Assembly: GCF_027942865.1 (NCBI RefSeq)
Contig: NC_134514.1
Span: 622,618-686,617 of the forward strand
Origin: Odontesthes bonariensis
Lineage: Eukaryota > Chordata > Actinopteri > Atheriniformes > Atherinopsidae
Length of the DNA stretch: 64,000 bases
Direction: 5' to 3'
Shown here piece after piece: positions 31,901 to 43,900 of this stretch (within the stretch, counting starts at the first letter, position 1; every line of letters starts with the position of its first letter). The translations under genes were made by a program, and so were the position numbers. The notes below the pieces were generated by a model, which worked only from the letters and a program-made list of their open reading frames with translations, did no database searches and had not been told where the DNA came from.

Positions 31901-34900
31901 GTAGCCTCGCTGTAGCCCCGCTGCTGTAGCCTCGCTGTAGTCTAGCTGTAGCCTAGCTGTAGCCTCGCTGTAGCCTCGCTGTAGCCCCGCTGTAGCCTCG
32001 CTGTAGCCCCGCTGTAGCCTCGCTTTAGCCCCGCTGTAGCATGGCTGTAGCCTCGCTGTAGCCTCGCTGTAGCCTAGCTGTAGCCTAGCTGTAGCCCCGC
32101 TGTAGCCCCGCTGTAGCCCCGCTGTAGCCGAGCTGTAGCCGAGCTGTAGCATGGCTGTAGCCCCGCTGTAGCCCCGCTGTAGCCCCGCTGTAGCCCAGCT
32201 GTAGCCTCGCTGTAGCCTCGCTGTAGCCCCGCTGTAGCCCCGCTGTAGCCCCGCTGTAGCCTCGCTGTAGCCCCGCTGTAGCCCCGCTGTAGCCTCGCTG
32301 TAGCCCAGCTGTAGCCTCGCTGTAGCCCCGCTGTAGCCTCGCTGTAGCCCAGCTGTAGCCTCGCTGTAGCCCCGCTGTAGCCTAGCTGTAGCCCCGCTCT
32401 AGCCCCGCTGTAGCCCCGCTGTAGCCTCGCTGTAGCCTCGCTGTAGCCCCGCTGTAGCCTCGCTGTAGCCTAGCTGTAGCCCCGCTGTAGCCCCGCTGTA
32501 GCCTAGCTGTAGCCCCGCTGTAGCCCCGCTGTAGCCCCGCTGTAGCCTCGCTGTAGCCCCGCTGTAGCCCCGCTGTAGCCTCGCTGTAGCCCCGCTGTAG
32601 CCTCGCTGTAGCCTCGCTGTAGCCCCGCTGTAGCCTAGCTGCAGCCTCGCTGTAGCCTCGCTGTAGCCCCGCTGTAGCATGGCTGTAGCCTAGCTGTAGC
32701 CTAGCTGTAGCCTCGCTGTAGCCCCGCTGTAGCCTCGCTGTAGCCCAGCTGTAGCCTCGCTGTAGCCCCGCTGTAGCCCCGCTGTAGCCTCGCTGTAGCC
32801 TAGCTGTAGCCTCGCTGTAGCCTCGCTGTAGCCTCGCTGTAGCCTAGCTGTATTCTCGCTGTAGCCCCGCTGTAGCCCCGCTGTAGCCTCGCTTTAGCCT
32901 CGCTGTAGCCTCGCTGTAGCCTAGCTGTATTCTCGCTGTAGCCTCGCTGTAGCCTAGCTGTATTCTCGCTGTAGCCCCGCTGTAGCCTCGCTTTAGCCCC
33001 GCTGTAGCCTCGCTGTAGCCTAGCTGTAGCCTCGCTGTAGCCTAGCTGTAGCCTCGCTGTAGCCCCGCTGTAGCCCCGCTGTAGCCCCGCTGTAGCCTAG
33101 CTGTAGCCTCGCTGTAGCCTAGCTGAGACTGATGATGTGTTCCTTCTCCTTTCAGACCGGACCTGCTGCTTCTGGACGGTGAGTCAGAGCCTCCCCCATA
33201 AGGCCGTAGTGTTTGTAGTTCTGTGGTGGTGTTGTGACCTCTGTGTGACCTCTCTTTGACCTCTGTGTGACCTTGCAGAGCCGACCAACATGCTGGACGT
33301 CAGAGCCATCCTGTGGCTGGAGAACTACCTGCAGGTCTGACCCCCCCCGTAACCTTTCTGTTGCCCCCGGGCATGATTTGCCTCCAGCTAATGCTCCCCT
33401 CCTCCCCCAGACGTGGCAGTTCACCATCTTGGTCGTCTCCCACGACAGAAACTTCCTGAACGCCGTGGTCACCGACATCATCCACCTGCACTCCCAGAGG
33501 CTCGACAGTTACCGTGGCGACTACGAGAACTTTGTGAAAACCAAAGAGGACCGACTGAAGAACCAGCAGAGAGAGTACGACGCCCAGCTGCAGTACAGGC
33601 AGCACATACAGGTACACCTGTGGCTCATTAAGTATTCACAGCTAACGGTGGGCGGGGCCTGTGAGCGGTGGGCGGGGCCTGTGAGCGGCGGGCGGGGCCT
33701 GTGAGCTGTGGTTCTGGGTGGGACCCAGTCTGTATACCACAGACACCTGTGGCTCATAAAGTATTCACAGGTGGGGCGGTCAGTGGCGTAGTGGGTTAAG
33801 CGGCCGCCCCATGTACAGAGGCTACAGTCCTCGCTGCAGCTGACCCAGGTTCGAGTCCCGCACCGAGCGGCCCTTTGTTGCATGTCTCCCCCTCTCTCTG
33901 CCCCCTGCTTCCTGTCTCTCTCCAACTGTGCTATCATTAAAGGCATAAAAAGCCTGTGAGCTGTGGGCGGGGCCTGTGAGCTGTGGGCGGGGCCTGTGAG
34001 CTGTGGGCGGGGCCTGTGACCCAGTCTGTGCTTGTCAGCAGCTGACAGGACCTGAATGTGATGGTGGAGCGTGGTACTGGCTAACCTGCTGAGTTTGTGT
34101 TTCAGGTTTTCATCGACAGGTTTCGGTACAACGCCAACAGAGCGGCCCAGGTGCAGAGCAAACTGAAGCTGCTGGAGAAGCTGTGAGTCTCTCAGACTTT
34201 GTGTCTCAGACTTTGTGTCTCTCAGACTTTGTGTCTCTCAGACTTTGTGTGTCTCAGACTTTGTGTCTCAGACTTTGTGTCTCAGACTTTGTGTGTCTCA
34301 GACTTTGTGTCTCAGACTTTGTGTGTCTCAGACTTTGTGTGTCTCAGACTTTGTGTCTCAGACTTTGTGTCTCTCAGACTTTGTGTCTCTCAGACTTTGT
34401 GTCTCTCAGACTTTGTGTCTCAGACTTTGTGTCTCAGACTTTGTGTCTCTCAGACTTTGTGTCTCAGACTTTGTGTCTCTCAGACTTTGTGTCTCTCAGA
34501 CTTTGTGTCTCTCAGACTTTGTGTGTCTCAGACTTTGTGTGTCTCAGACTTTGTGTGTCTCAGACTTTGTGTCTCTCAGACTTTGTGTCTCTCAGACTTT
34601 GTGTCTCTCAGACTTTGTGTCTCAGACTTTGTGTCTCAGACTTTGTGTCTCAGACTTTGTGTCTCTCAGACTTTGTGTCTCAGACTTTGTGTCTCTCAGA
34701 CTTTGTGTGTCTCAGACTTTGTGTCTCAGACTTTGTGTCTCTCAGACTTTGTGTCTCTCAGACTTTGTGTCTCAGACTTTGTGTCTCAGACTTTGTGTCT
34801 CAGACTTTGTGTGTCTCAGACTTTGTGTGTCTCAGACTTTGTGTCTCAGACTTTGTGTCTCAGACTTTGTGTCTCTCAGACTTTGTGTCTCTCAGACTTT

Positions 34901-37900
34901 GTGTGTCTCAGACTTTGTGTCTCAGACTTTGTGTGTCTCAGACTTTGTGTGTCTCAGACTTTGTGTCTCAGACTTTGTGTCTCTCAGACTTTGTGTCTCT
35001 CAGACTTTGTGTCTCTCAGACTTTGTGTCTCAGACTTTGTGTCTCAGACTTTGTGTCTCTCAGACTTTGTGTCTCTCAGACTTTGTCTCTCAGACTTTGT
35101 GTCTCTCAGACTTTGTGTCTCAGACTTTGTCTCTCAGACTTTGTGTCTCTCAGACTTTGTGTCTCTCAGACTTTGTGTCTCAGACTTTGTGTCTCTCAGA
35201 CTTTGTGTCTCTCAGACTTTGTCTCTCAGACTTTGTGTCTCAGACTTTGTGTCTCAGACTTTGTGTCTCAGACTTTGTCTCTCAGACTTTGTCTCTCAGA
35301 CTTTGTGTCTCTCAGACTTTGTGTCTCTCAGACTTTGTGTCTCTAAGACTTTGTGTCTCTCAGACTTTGTGTCTCTAAGACTTTGTGTCTCTTAGACTTT
35401 GTGTGTCTCTCAGACTTTGTGTCTCTTAGACTTTGTGTGTCTCTCAGACTTTGTGTCTCTTAGACTTTGTGTGTCTCTCAGACTTTGTGTGTCTCTCAGA
35501 CTTTGTGTCTCTCAGACTTTGTGTCTCTCAGACTTTGTCTCTCAGACTTTGTCTCTCAGACTTTGTGTCTCTCAGACTTTGTGTCTCTCAGACTTTGTGT
35601 CTCTCAGACTTTGTCTCTCAGACTTTGTGTGTCTCAGACTTTGTGTGTCTCAGACTTTGTCTCTCAGACTTTGTGTCTCTCAGACTTTGTGTGTCTCAGA
35701 CTGTGTGTCTCAGACTTTGTGTCTCTAAGACTTTGTCTCTTAGACTTTGTGTCTCTCAGACTTTGTGTCTCTCAGACTTTGTGTCTCTCAGACTTTGTGT
35801 GTCTCAGACTTTGTGTCTCTCAGACTTTGTCTCTCAGACTTTGTGTCTCAGACTTTGTCTCTCAGACTTTGTCTCTCAGACTTTGTGTCTCTCAGACTTT
35901 GTGTCTCTCAGACTTTGTGTTTCTCAGACTTTGTCTCAGACTTTGTCTCTCAGACTTTGTGTCTCTCAGACTTTGTCTCTCAGACTTTGTGTCTCTCAGA
36001 CTTTGTGTTTCTCAGACTTTGTCTCAGACTTTGTCTCTCAGACTTTGTGTCTCTCAGACTTTGTGTCTCTCAGACTTTGTGTCTCTAAGACTTTGTGTCT
36101 CTAAGACTTTGTCTCTCAGACTTTGTGTCTCTCAGACTTTGTGTTTCTCAGACTTTGTCTCAGACTTTGTGTCTCTCAGACTTTGTGTCTCTCAGACTTT
36201 GTGTGTCTCAGACTTTGTGTCTCTCAGACTTTGTCTCTCAGACTTTGTGTGTCTCAGACTTTGTGTGTCTCAGACTTTGTGTCTCTCAGACTTTGTCTCT
36301 CAGACTTTGTGTGTCTCAGACTTTGTGTGTCTCAGACTTTGTGTCTCTCAGACTTTGTGTCTCTCAGACTTTGTCTCTCAGACTTTGTGTGTCTCAGACT
36401 TTGTCTCTCAGACTTTGTGTCTCTAAGACTTTGTCTCTTAGACTTTGTGTCTCTCAGACTTTGTGTCTCAGACTTTGTGTCTCTCAGACTTTGTGTCTCT
36501 CAGACTTTGTGTCTCTCAGACTTTGTGTCTCTCAGACTTTGTGTGTCTCAGACTTTGTGTGTCTCAGACTTTGTGTCTCTCAGACTTTGTCTCTCAGACT
36601 TTGTGTCTCAGACTTTGTCTCTCAGACTTTGTGTCTCTAAGACTTTGTCTCTTAGACTTTGTGTCTCTCAGACTTTGTGTTTCTCAGACTTTGTCTCAGA
36701 CTTTGTCTCTCAGACTTTGTGTCTCTCAGACTTTGTCTCTCAGACTTTGTGTCTCTCAGACTTTGTGTTTCTCAGACTTTGTCTCAGACTTTGTGTCTCT
36801 CAGACTTTGTGTCTCTCAGACTTTGTGTCTCTCAGACTTTGTGTCTCTAAGACTTTGTGTCTCTAAGACTTTGTCTCTCAGACTTTGTGTCTCTCAGACT
36901 TTGTGTTTCTCAGACTTTGTCTCAGACTTTGTGTCTCTCAGACTTTGTGTCTCTCAGACTTTGTGTCTCTCAGACTTTGTCTCTCAGACTTTGTGTGTCT
37001 CAGACTTTGTGTCTCTCAGACTTTGTCTCTCAGACTTTGTGTGTCTCAGACTTTGTGTGTCTCAGACTTTGTGTGTCTCAGACTTTGTCTGTCTCAGACT
37101 TTGTGTCTCTCAGACTTTGTGTCTCTCAGACTTTGTCTCTCAGACTTTGTGTGTCTCAGACTTTGTCTCTCAGACTTTGTGTCTCTAAGACTTTGTCTCT
37201 TAGACTTTGTGTCTCTCAGACTTTGTGTCTCAGACTTTGTGTCTCTCAGACTTTGTGTGTCTCAGACTTTGTGTCTCTCAGACTTTGTGTCTCTCAGACT
37301 TTGTGTCTCTCAGACTTTGTGTCTCAGACTTTGTGTCTCTAAGACTTTGTGTCTCTCAGACTTTGTCTCTCAGACTTTGTGTCTCAGACTTTGTGTCTCA
37401 GACTTTGTGTCTCTCAGACTTTGTCTCTCAGACTTTGTCTCTCAGACTTTGTGTCTCTCAGACTTTGTGTCTCAGACTTTGTGTCTCTCAGACTTTGTGT
37501 CTCTCAGACTTTGTCTCTCAGACTTTGTGTCTCAGACTTTGTGTCTCTCAGACTTTGTCTCTCAGACTTTGTCTCTCAGACTTTGTGTCTCTCAGACTTT
37601 GTGTCTCTCAGACTTTGTGTCTCTAAGACTTTGTGTCTCTCAGACTTTGTGTCTCTAAGACTTTGTGTCTCTTAGACTTTGTGTGTCTCTCAGACTTTGT
37701 GTCTCTTAGACTTTGTGTGTCTCTTAGACTTTGTGTGTCTCTCAGACTTTGTGTCTCTCAGACTTTGTGTCTCTCAGACTTTGTCTCTCAGACTTTGTCT
37801 CTCAGACTTTGTGTCTCTCAGACTTTGTGTCTCTCAGACTTTGTGTGTCTCAGACTTTGTGTGTCTCAGACTTTGTGTGTCTCAGACTTTGTCTCTCAGA

Positions 37901-40900
37901 CTTTGTGTCTCTCAGACTTTGTGTGTCTCAGACTGTGTGTCTCAGACTTTGTCTCTCAGACTTTGTGTCTCTAAGACTTTGTCTCTCAGACTTTGTGTCT
38001 CTCAGACTTTGTGTCTCAGACTTTGTGTCTCTCAGACTTTGTGTGTCTCAGACTTTGTGTCTCTCAGACTTTGTCTCAGACTTTGTCTCTCAGACTTTGT
38101 GTCTCTAAGACTTTGTCTCTTAGACTTTGTGTCTCTCAGACTTTGTGTTTCTCAGACTTTGTCTCAGACTTTGTCTCTCAGACTTTGTGTCTCTCAGACT
38201 TTGTCTCTCAGACTTTGTGTCTCTCAGACTTTGTGTCTCTCAGACTTTGTGTCTCTAAGACTTTGTCTCTCAGACTTTGTGTCTCTCAGACTTTCTGTTT
38301 CTCAGACTTTGTCTCAGACTTTGTGTCTCTCAGACTTTGTGTCTCTCAGACTTTGTCTCTCAGACTTTGTGTGTCTCAGACTTTGTGTGTCTCAGACTTT
38401 GTCTGTCTCAGACTTTGTGTCTCTCAGACTTTGTGTCTCTCAGACTTTGTCTCTCAGACTTTGTGTGTCTCAGACTTTGTCTCTCAGACTTTGTGTCTCT
38501 AAGACTTTGTCTCTTAGACTTTGTGTCTCTCAGACTTTGTGTCTCAGACTTTGTGTCTCTCAGACTTTGTGTCTCTCAGACTTTGTGTGTCTCAGACTTT
38601 GTGTCTCTCAGACTTTGTGTCTCTCAGACTTTGTGTCTCAGACTTTGTGTCTCTAAGACTTTGTGTCTCTCAGACTTTGTCTCTCAGACTTTGTGTCTCT
38701 CAGACTTTGTCTCTCAGACTTTGTGTCTCTAAGACTTTGTCTCTTAGACTTTGTGTCTCTCAGACTTTGTGTCTCTCAGACTTTGTGTCTCTCAGACTTT
38801 GTGTCTCAGACTTTGTGTCTCTCAGACTTTGTGTCTCTCAGACTTTGTCTCTCAGACTTTGTGTCTCTAAGACTTTGTCTCTTAGACTTTGTGTCTCTCA
38901 GACTTTGTGTCTCAGACTTTGTGTCTCTCAGACTTTGTGTCTCTCAGACTTTGTGTCTCAGACTTTGTGTGTCTCAGACTTTGTGTTTCAGACTTTGTGT
39001 CTCTCAGACTTTGTGTCTCTCAGACTTTGTGTCTCTCAGACTTTGTGTCTCAGACTTTGTGTCTCTCAGACTTTGTGTCTCAGACTTTGTGTGTCTCAGA
39101 CTTTGTGTCTCTCAGACTTTGTGTCTCTCAGACTTTGTGTCTCAGACTTTGTGTGTCTCAGACTTTGTGTCTCAGACTTTGTGTCTCAGACTTTGTGTCT
39201 CTCAGACTTTGTGTCTCAGACTTTGTGTCTCAGACTTTGTGTCTCTCAGACTTTGTGTCTCTCAGATTTTGTCTCTCAGACTTTGTGTCTCTAAGACTTT
39301 GTCTCTTAGACTTTGTGTCTCTCAGACTTTGTGTCTCAGACTTTGTGTGTCTCAGACTTTGTGTCTCTCAGACTTTGTGTCTCAGACTTTGTGTCTCAGA
39401 CTTTGTGTTTCTCAGACTTTGTGTTTCTCAGACTTTGTGTGTCTCAGACTTTGTGTCTCTCAGACTTTGTGTCTCTCAGACTTTGTGTCTCTCAGCCTTT
39501 GTGTCTCTCAGACTTTGTGTTTCTCAGACTTTGTGTTTCTCAGACTTTGTGTCTCTCAGACTTTGTGTTTCTCAGACTTTGTGTCTCTCAGACTTTGTGT
39601 CTCTCAGACTTTGTGTCTCAGACTTTGTGTCTCTCAGACTTTGTGTCTCTCAGACTTTGTGTCTCTCAGACTTTGTCTCAGACTTTGTGTGTCTCAGACT
39701 TTGTGTGTCTCAGACTTTGTGTCTCTCAGACTTTGTGTCTCAGACTTTGTCTCTCAGACTTTGTGTCTCTCAGACTTTGTGTGTCTCAGACTTTGTGTGT
39801 CTCAGACTTTGTGTCTCAGACTTTGTCTCTCAGACTTTGTGTCTCTCAGACTTTGTGTCTCTCAGACTTTGTGTCTCAGACTTTGTCTCTCAGACTTTGT
39901 GTCTCAGACTTTGTCTCTCAGACTTTGTGTCTCAGACTTTGTGTTTCTCAGACTTTGTGTCTCTCAGACTTTGTCTCTCAGACTTTGTCTCTCAGACTTT
40001 GTGTGTCTCAGACTTTGTGTCTCTCAGACTTTGTGTCTCAGACTTTGTGTGTCTCAGACTTTGTGTCTCTCAGACTTTGTGTTTCTCAGACTTTGTGTCT
40101 CTCAGACTTTGTCTCTCAGACTTTGTCTTTCTCAGACTTTGTGTTTCTCAGACTTTGTGTCTCAGACTTTGTGTCTCAGACTTTGTGTCTCAGACTTTGT
40201 GTCTCTCAGACTTTGTGTCTCTCAGACTTTGTGTCTCAGACTTTGTGTCTCTCAGACTTTGTGTGTCTCAGACTTTGTGTGTCTCAGACTTTGTGTGTCT
40301 CAGACTTTGTGTCTCTCAGACTTTGTGTCTCAGACTTTGTCTCTCAGACTTTGTGTTTCTCAGACTTTGTGTTTCTCAGACTTTGTGTCTCTCAGACTTT
40401 GTCTCTCAGACTTTGTGTTTCTCAGACTTTGTGTCTCTCAGACTTTGTGTCTCTCAGACTTTGTGTCTCTCAGACTTTGTGTGTCTCAGACTTTGTGTGT
40501 CTCAGACTTTGTGTCTCAGACTTTGTGTCTCTCAGACTTTGTGTCTCAGACTTTGTGTGTCTCAGACTTTGTGTGTCTCAGACTTTGTGTGTCTCAGACT
40601 TTGTGTCTCAGACTTTGTGTGTCTCAGACTTTGTGTCTCAGACTTTGTGTGTCTCAGACTTTGTGTCTCAGACTTTGTGTGTCTCAGACTTTGTGTGTCT
40701 CAGACTTTGTGTCTCTCAGACTTTGTGTCTCAGACTTTGTGTCTCTCAGACTTTGTGTCTCTCAGACTTTGTGTCTCTCAGACTTTGTCTCTCAGACTTT
40801 GTCTCTCAGACTTTGTGTGTCTCAGACTTTGTGTCTCTCAGACTTTGTGTGTCTCAGACTTTGTGTGTCTCAGACTTTGTGTCTCAGACTTTGTGTCTCA

Positions 40901-43900
40901 GACTTTGTGTCTCTCAGACTTTGTGTCTCTCAGACTTTGTGTCTCAGACTTTGTCTCTCAGACTTTGTGTGTCTCAGACTTTGTGTGTCTCAGACTTTGT
41001 GTCTCAGACTTTGTGTCTCAGACTTTGTGTGTCTCAGACTTTGTGTCTCAGACTTTGTGTGTCTCAGACTTTGTGTCGCTCAGACTTTGTGTCTCTCAGA
41101 CTTTGTCTCTCAGACTTTGTGTGTCTCAGACTTTGTGTCGCTCAGACTTTGTGTCTCTCAGACTTTGTCTCTCAGACTTTGTGTGTCTCAGACTTTGTGT
41201 GTCTCAGACTTTGTGTCTCAGACTTTGTGTCTCAGACTTTGTGTCTCTCAGACTTTGTGTCTCTCAGACTTTGTGTCTCTCAGACTTTGTGTCTCAGACT
41301 TTGTGTGTCTCAGACTTTGTGTCTCAGACTTTGTGTCTCAGACTTTGTGTCTCTCAGACTTTGTGTCTCTCAGACTTTGTCTCTCAGACTTTGTGTGTCT
41401 CAGACTTTGTGTGTCTCAGACTTTGTGTGTCTCAGACTTTGTCTCTCAGACTTTGTGTCTCTCAGACTTTGTGTCTCTCAGACTTTGTGTCTCTCAGACT
41501 TTGTGTCGCTCAGACTTTGTGTCTCTCAGACTTTGTGTCTCTCAGACTTTGTGTCTCAGACTTTGTGTGTCTCAGACTTTGTGTCTCTCAGACTTTGTGT
41601 CTCTCAGACTTTGTGTCTCTCAGACTTTGTGTCTCTCAGACTTTGTGTCTCTCAGACTTTGTGTCTCAGACTTTGTGTCTCTCAGACTTTGTGTCTCTCA
41701 GACTTTGTGTCTCTCAGACTTTGTCTCTCAGACTTTGTCTCTCAGACTTTGTGTGTCTCAGACTTTGTGTCTCAGACTTTGTCTCTCTCAGACTTTGTCT
41801 CTCTCAGACTTTGTGTCTCTCAGACTTTGTGTCTCTCAGACTTTGTGTCTCTCAGACTTTGTCTCTCAGACTTTGTCTCTCAGACTTTGTGTCTCTCAGA
41901 CTTTGTGTGTCTCTCAGACTTTGTGTCTCAGACTTTGTCTCTCAGACTGTGTGTCTCTCAGACTTTGTGTCTCTCAGACTTTGTGTCTCAGACTTTGTCT
42001 CTCAGACTGTGTGTCTCTCAGACTGTGTGTCTCTCAGACTTTGTGTCTCTCAGACTTTGTGTCTCTCAGACTTTGTCTCTCAGACTTTGTGTGTCTCTCA
42101 GACTTTGTATCTCTAAGACTTTGTGTCTCTCAGACTTTTTGTCTCTCAGACTTTGTGTCTCTCAGACTTTGTGTCTCTCAGACTTTGTGTCTCTCAGACT
42201 TTGTGTCTCAGACTTTGTGTCTCAGACTTTGTGTCTCTCAGACTTTGGGTAAAGCAGCGTTTTTTCCTTCCTTTCAGACCTGAGATGAAACCCATTGAGA
42301 AGGAAACGGAGGTCACTTTAAAGTAAGATCTGCGGTTTTGACTGAAACCTGGTTCAGGTCCTGATGGACCTCTGAGGACGGACGTGAGGAACTGATACAT
42401 TGATTGGTGTGTCCTCAGGTTTCCAGATAACTTTGAGAAGCTGTCTCCTCCCATCCTGCAGCTGGACGAAGTAACGTTTTACTACGCTCCCGAGCAGCCT
42501 CTGTTCCTGGGCCTCAACCTGTCGGCCGACCTCGACTCTCGGATCTGCATCGTACGTGTCGCCGCCATCAGGAAGTCGTCCGATCATCGATCAGTCCAGA
42601 CGGCTGAAAAACCCAATCAAATCGATCAATGATGCAGCTCTGTTGTTTCCTGGCAGGTCGGGGAAAACGGCGCCGGGAAAACCACCGTCCTCAAACTGCT
42701 GATGGGCGAGTTGACGCCGGTCTGCGGAGTCAGGCAGGCTCACAGGTGAGAGAGCCGGCCGACCAATCAGAGCGCGGCGGTCGGCTTCATCCACCTTTCT
42801 GATCGGGGAACATCATATTGTTTTAAGGAACCCAGTTTGATCAGGTCCTTTTATTTTCTTTGGGGAACATTTCACTCCTTCCGTAACCTTTTACATTTTG
42901 TTAACGGAGTCGAGTCTGTTGAGGGAACTCGTTAGTTTTTAATCAGGGAACATTTTCTGCTTCCTCAGGCAGCTGATTATCATCAGTTTAACTGTTTTTA
43001 GGGAACAAGTCGCCTTGTGTCCGGGGTACTGATGTTACAGGGGGCAGCGGTTTGCTTTGAAGTTCATTTATAAACTCGGGAACACTCGTAAAGCCGTCTT
43101 TAACCAGGCTTGACGATGTTCTCCGCACCTCGACAGGAACCTGAAGATCGGTTACTTCAGCCAGCATCACGTGGACCAGCTGGACCTGAACGTCTGCTCC
43201 GTGGAGCTGCTGCTCAACAAGTTCCCCGGTAACCATAGCAACAGTAACAACAGTGACGACACCGGCGGCGGCTCCTTGTTAAGCTGTGATTGGCTGCTGT
43301 GTTTGTGTCGCAGGTCGGAATGAGGAGGAGTACCGCCACCAGCTGGGAGGTTACGGCATCACCGGAGAGCTCGCCACGAGGCCGGTGGCGAGTCTGTCGG
43401 GAGGACAGAAGAGCCGGGTGGCCTTCGCACAGATGACCATGCCATGGTAACTCAGAGCTGATCAGCTGATGTGATGTTGTTTTTTTTTATTTAACCTTTA
43501 TTTTACCAGGAAAATAGACCCGTTGAGATTAAAAATCTCTTTTACAAGGGCGTCCTGGCCAAGTGGCAGCACAAGTTACAAAATAAACATTTCCGTTGCA
43601 TTAAAATAACAAATGTTGGTGATTATGATGATGATGATGGTGATGACGATGTCCTTGTCTTTCAGTCCAAACTTCTACATCCTGGACGAGCCGACCAACC
43701 ACCTGGACATGGAGACCATCGAGGCGTTGGCCAAAGCCCTCAATAAGTTCAAAGTGAGTGTGCGTCCTGTTTCAGAGGGTGGGTCTGCTCAGGTGGGTCT
43801 GTCTCAGGTGGGTCTGCTCAGGTGGGTCTGTCTCAGGTGGGTCTGCTCAGGTGGGTCTGTCTCAGGTGGGTCTGTCTCAGGTGGGTCTGCTCAGGTGGGT

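Noticed and set aside
33773..33954. Functional tRNA gene in abcf3 intron 13
   Set aside because: Only A- and B-box-like sequences are present; arms do not pair and a SINE body follows.
34183..42283. Open frames up to 1,206 codons (SLRLCVSQT-like repeats)
   Set aside because: All three forward frames are open because the 14/16-bp unit lacks stops; the stretch is bounded by good abcf3 splice sites, so it is an intron.
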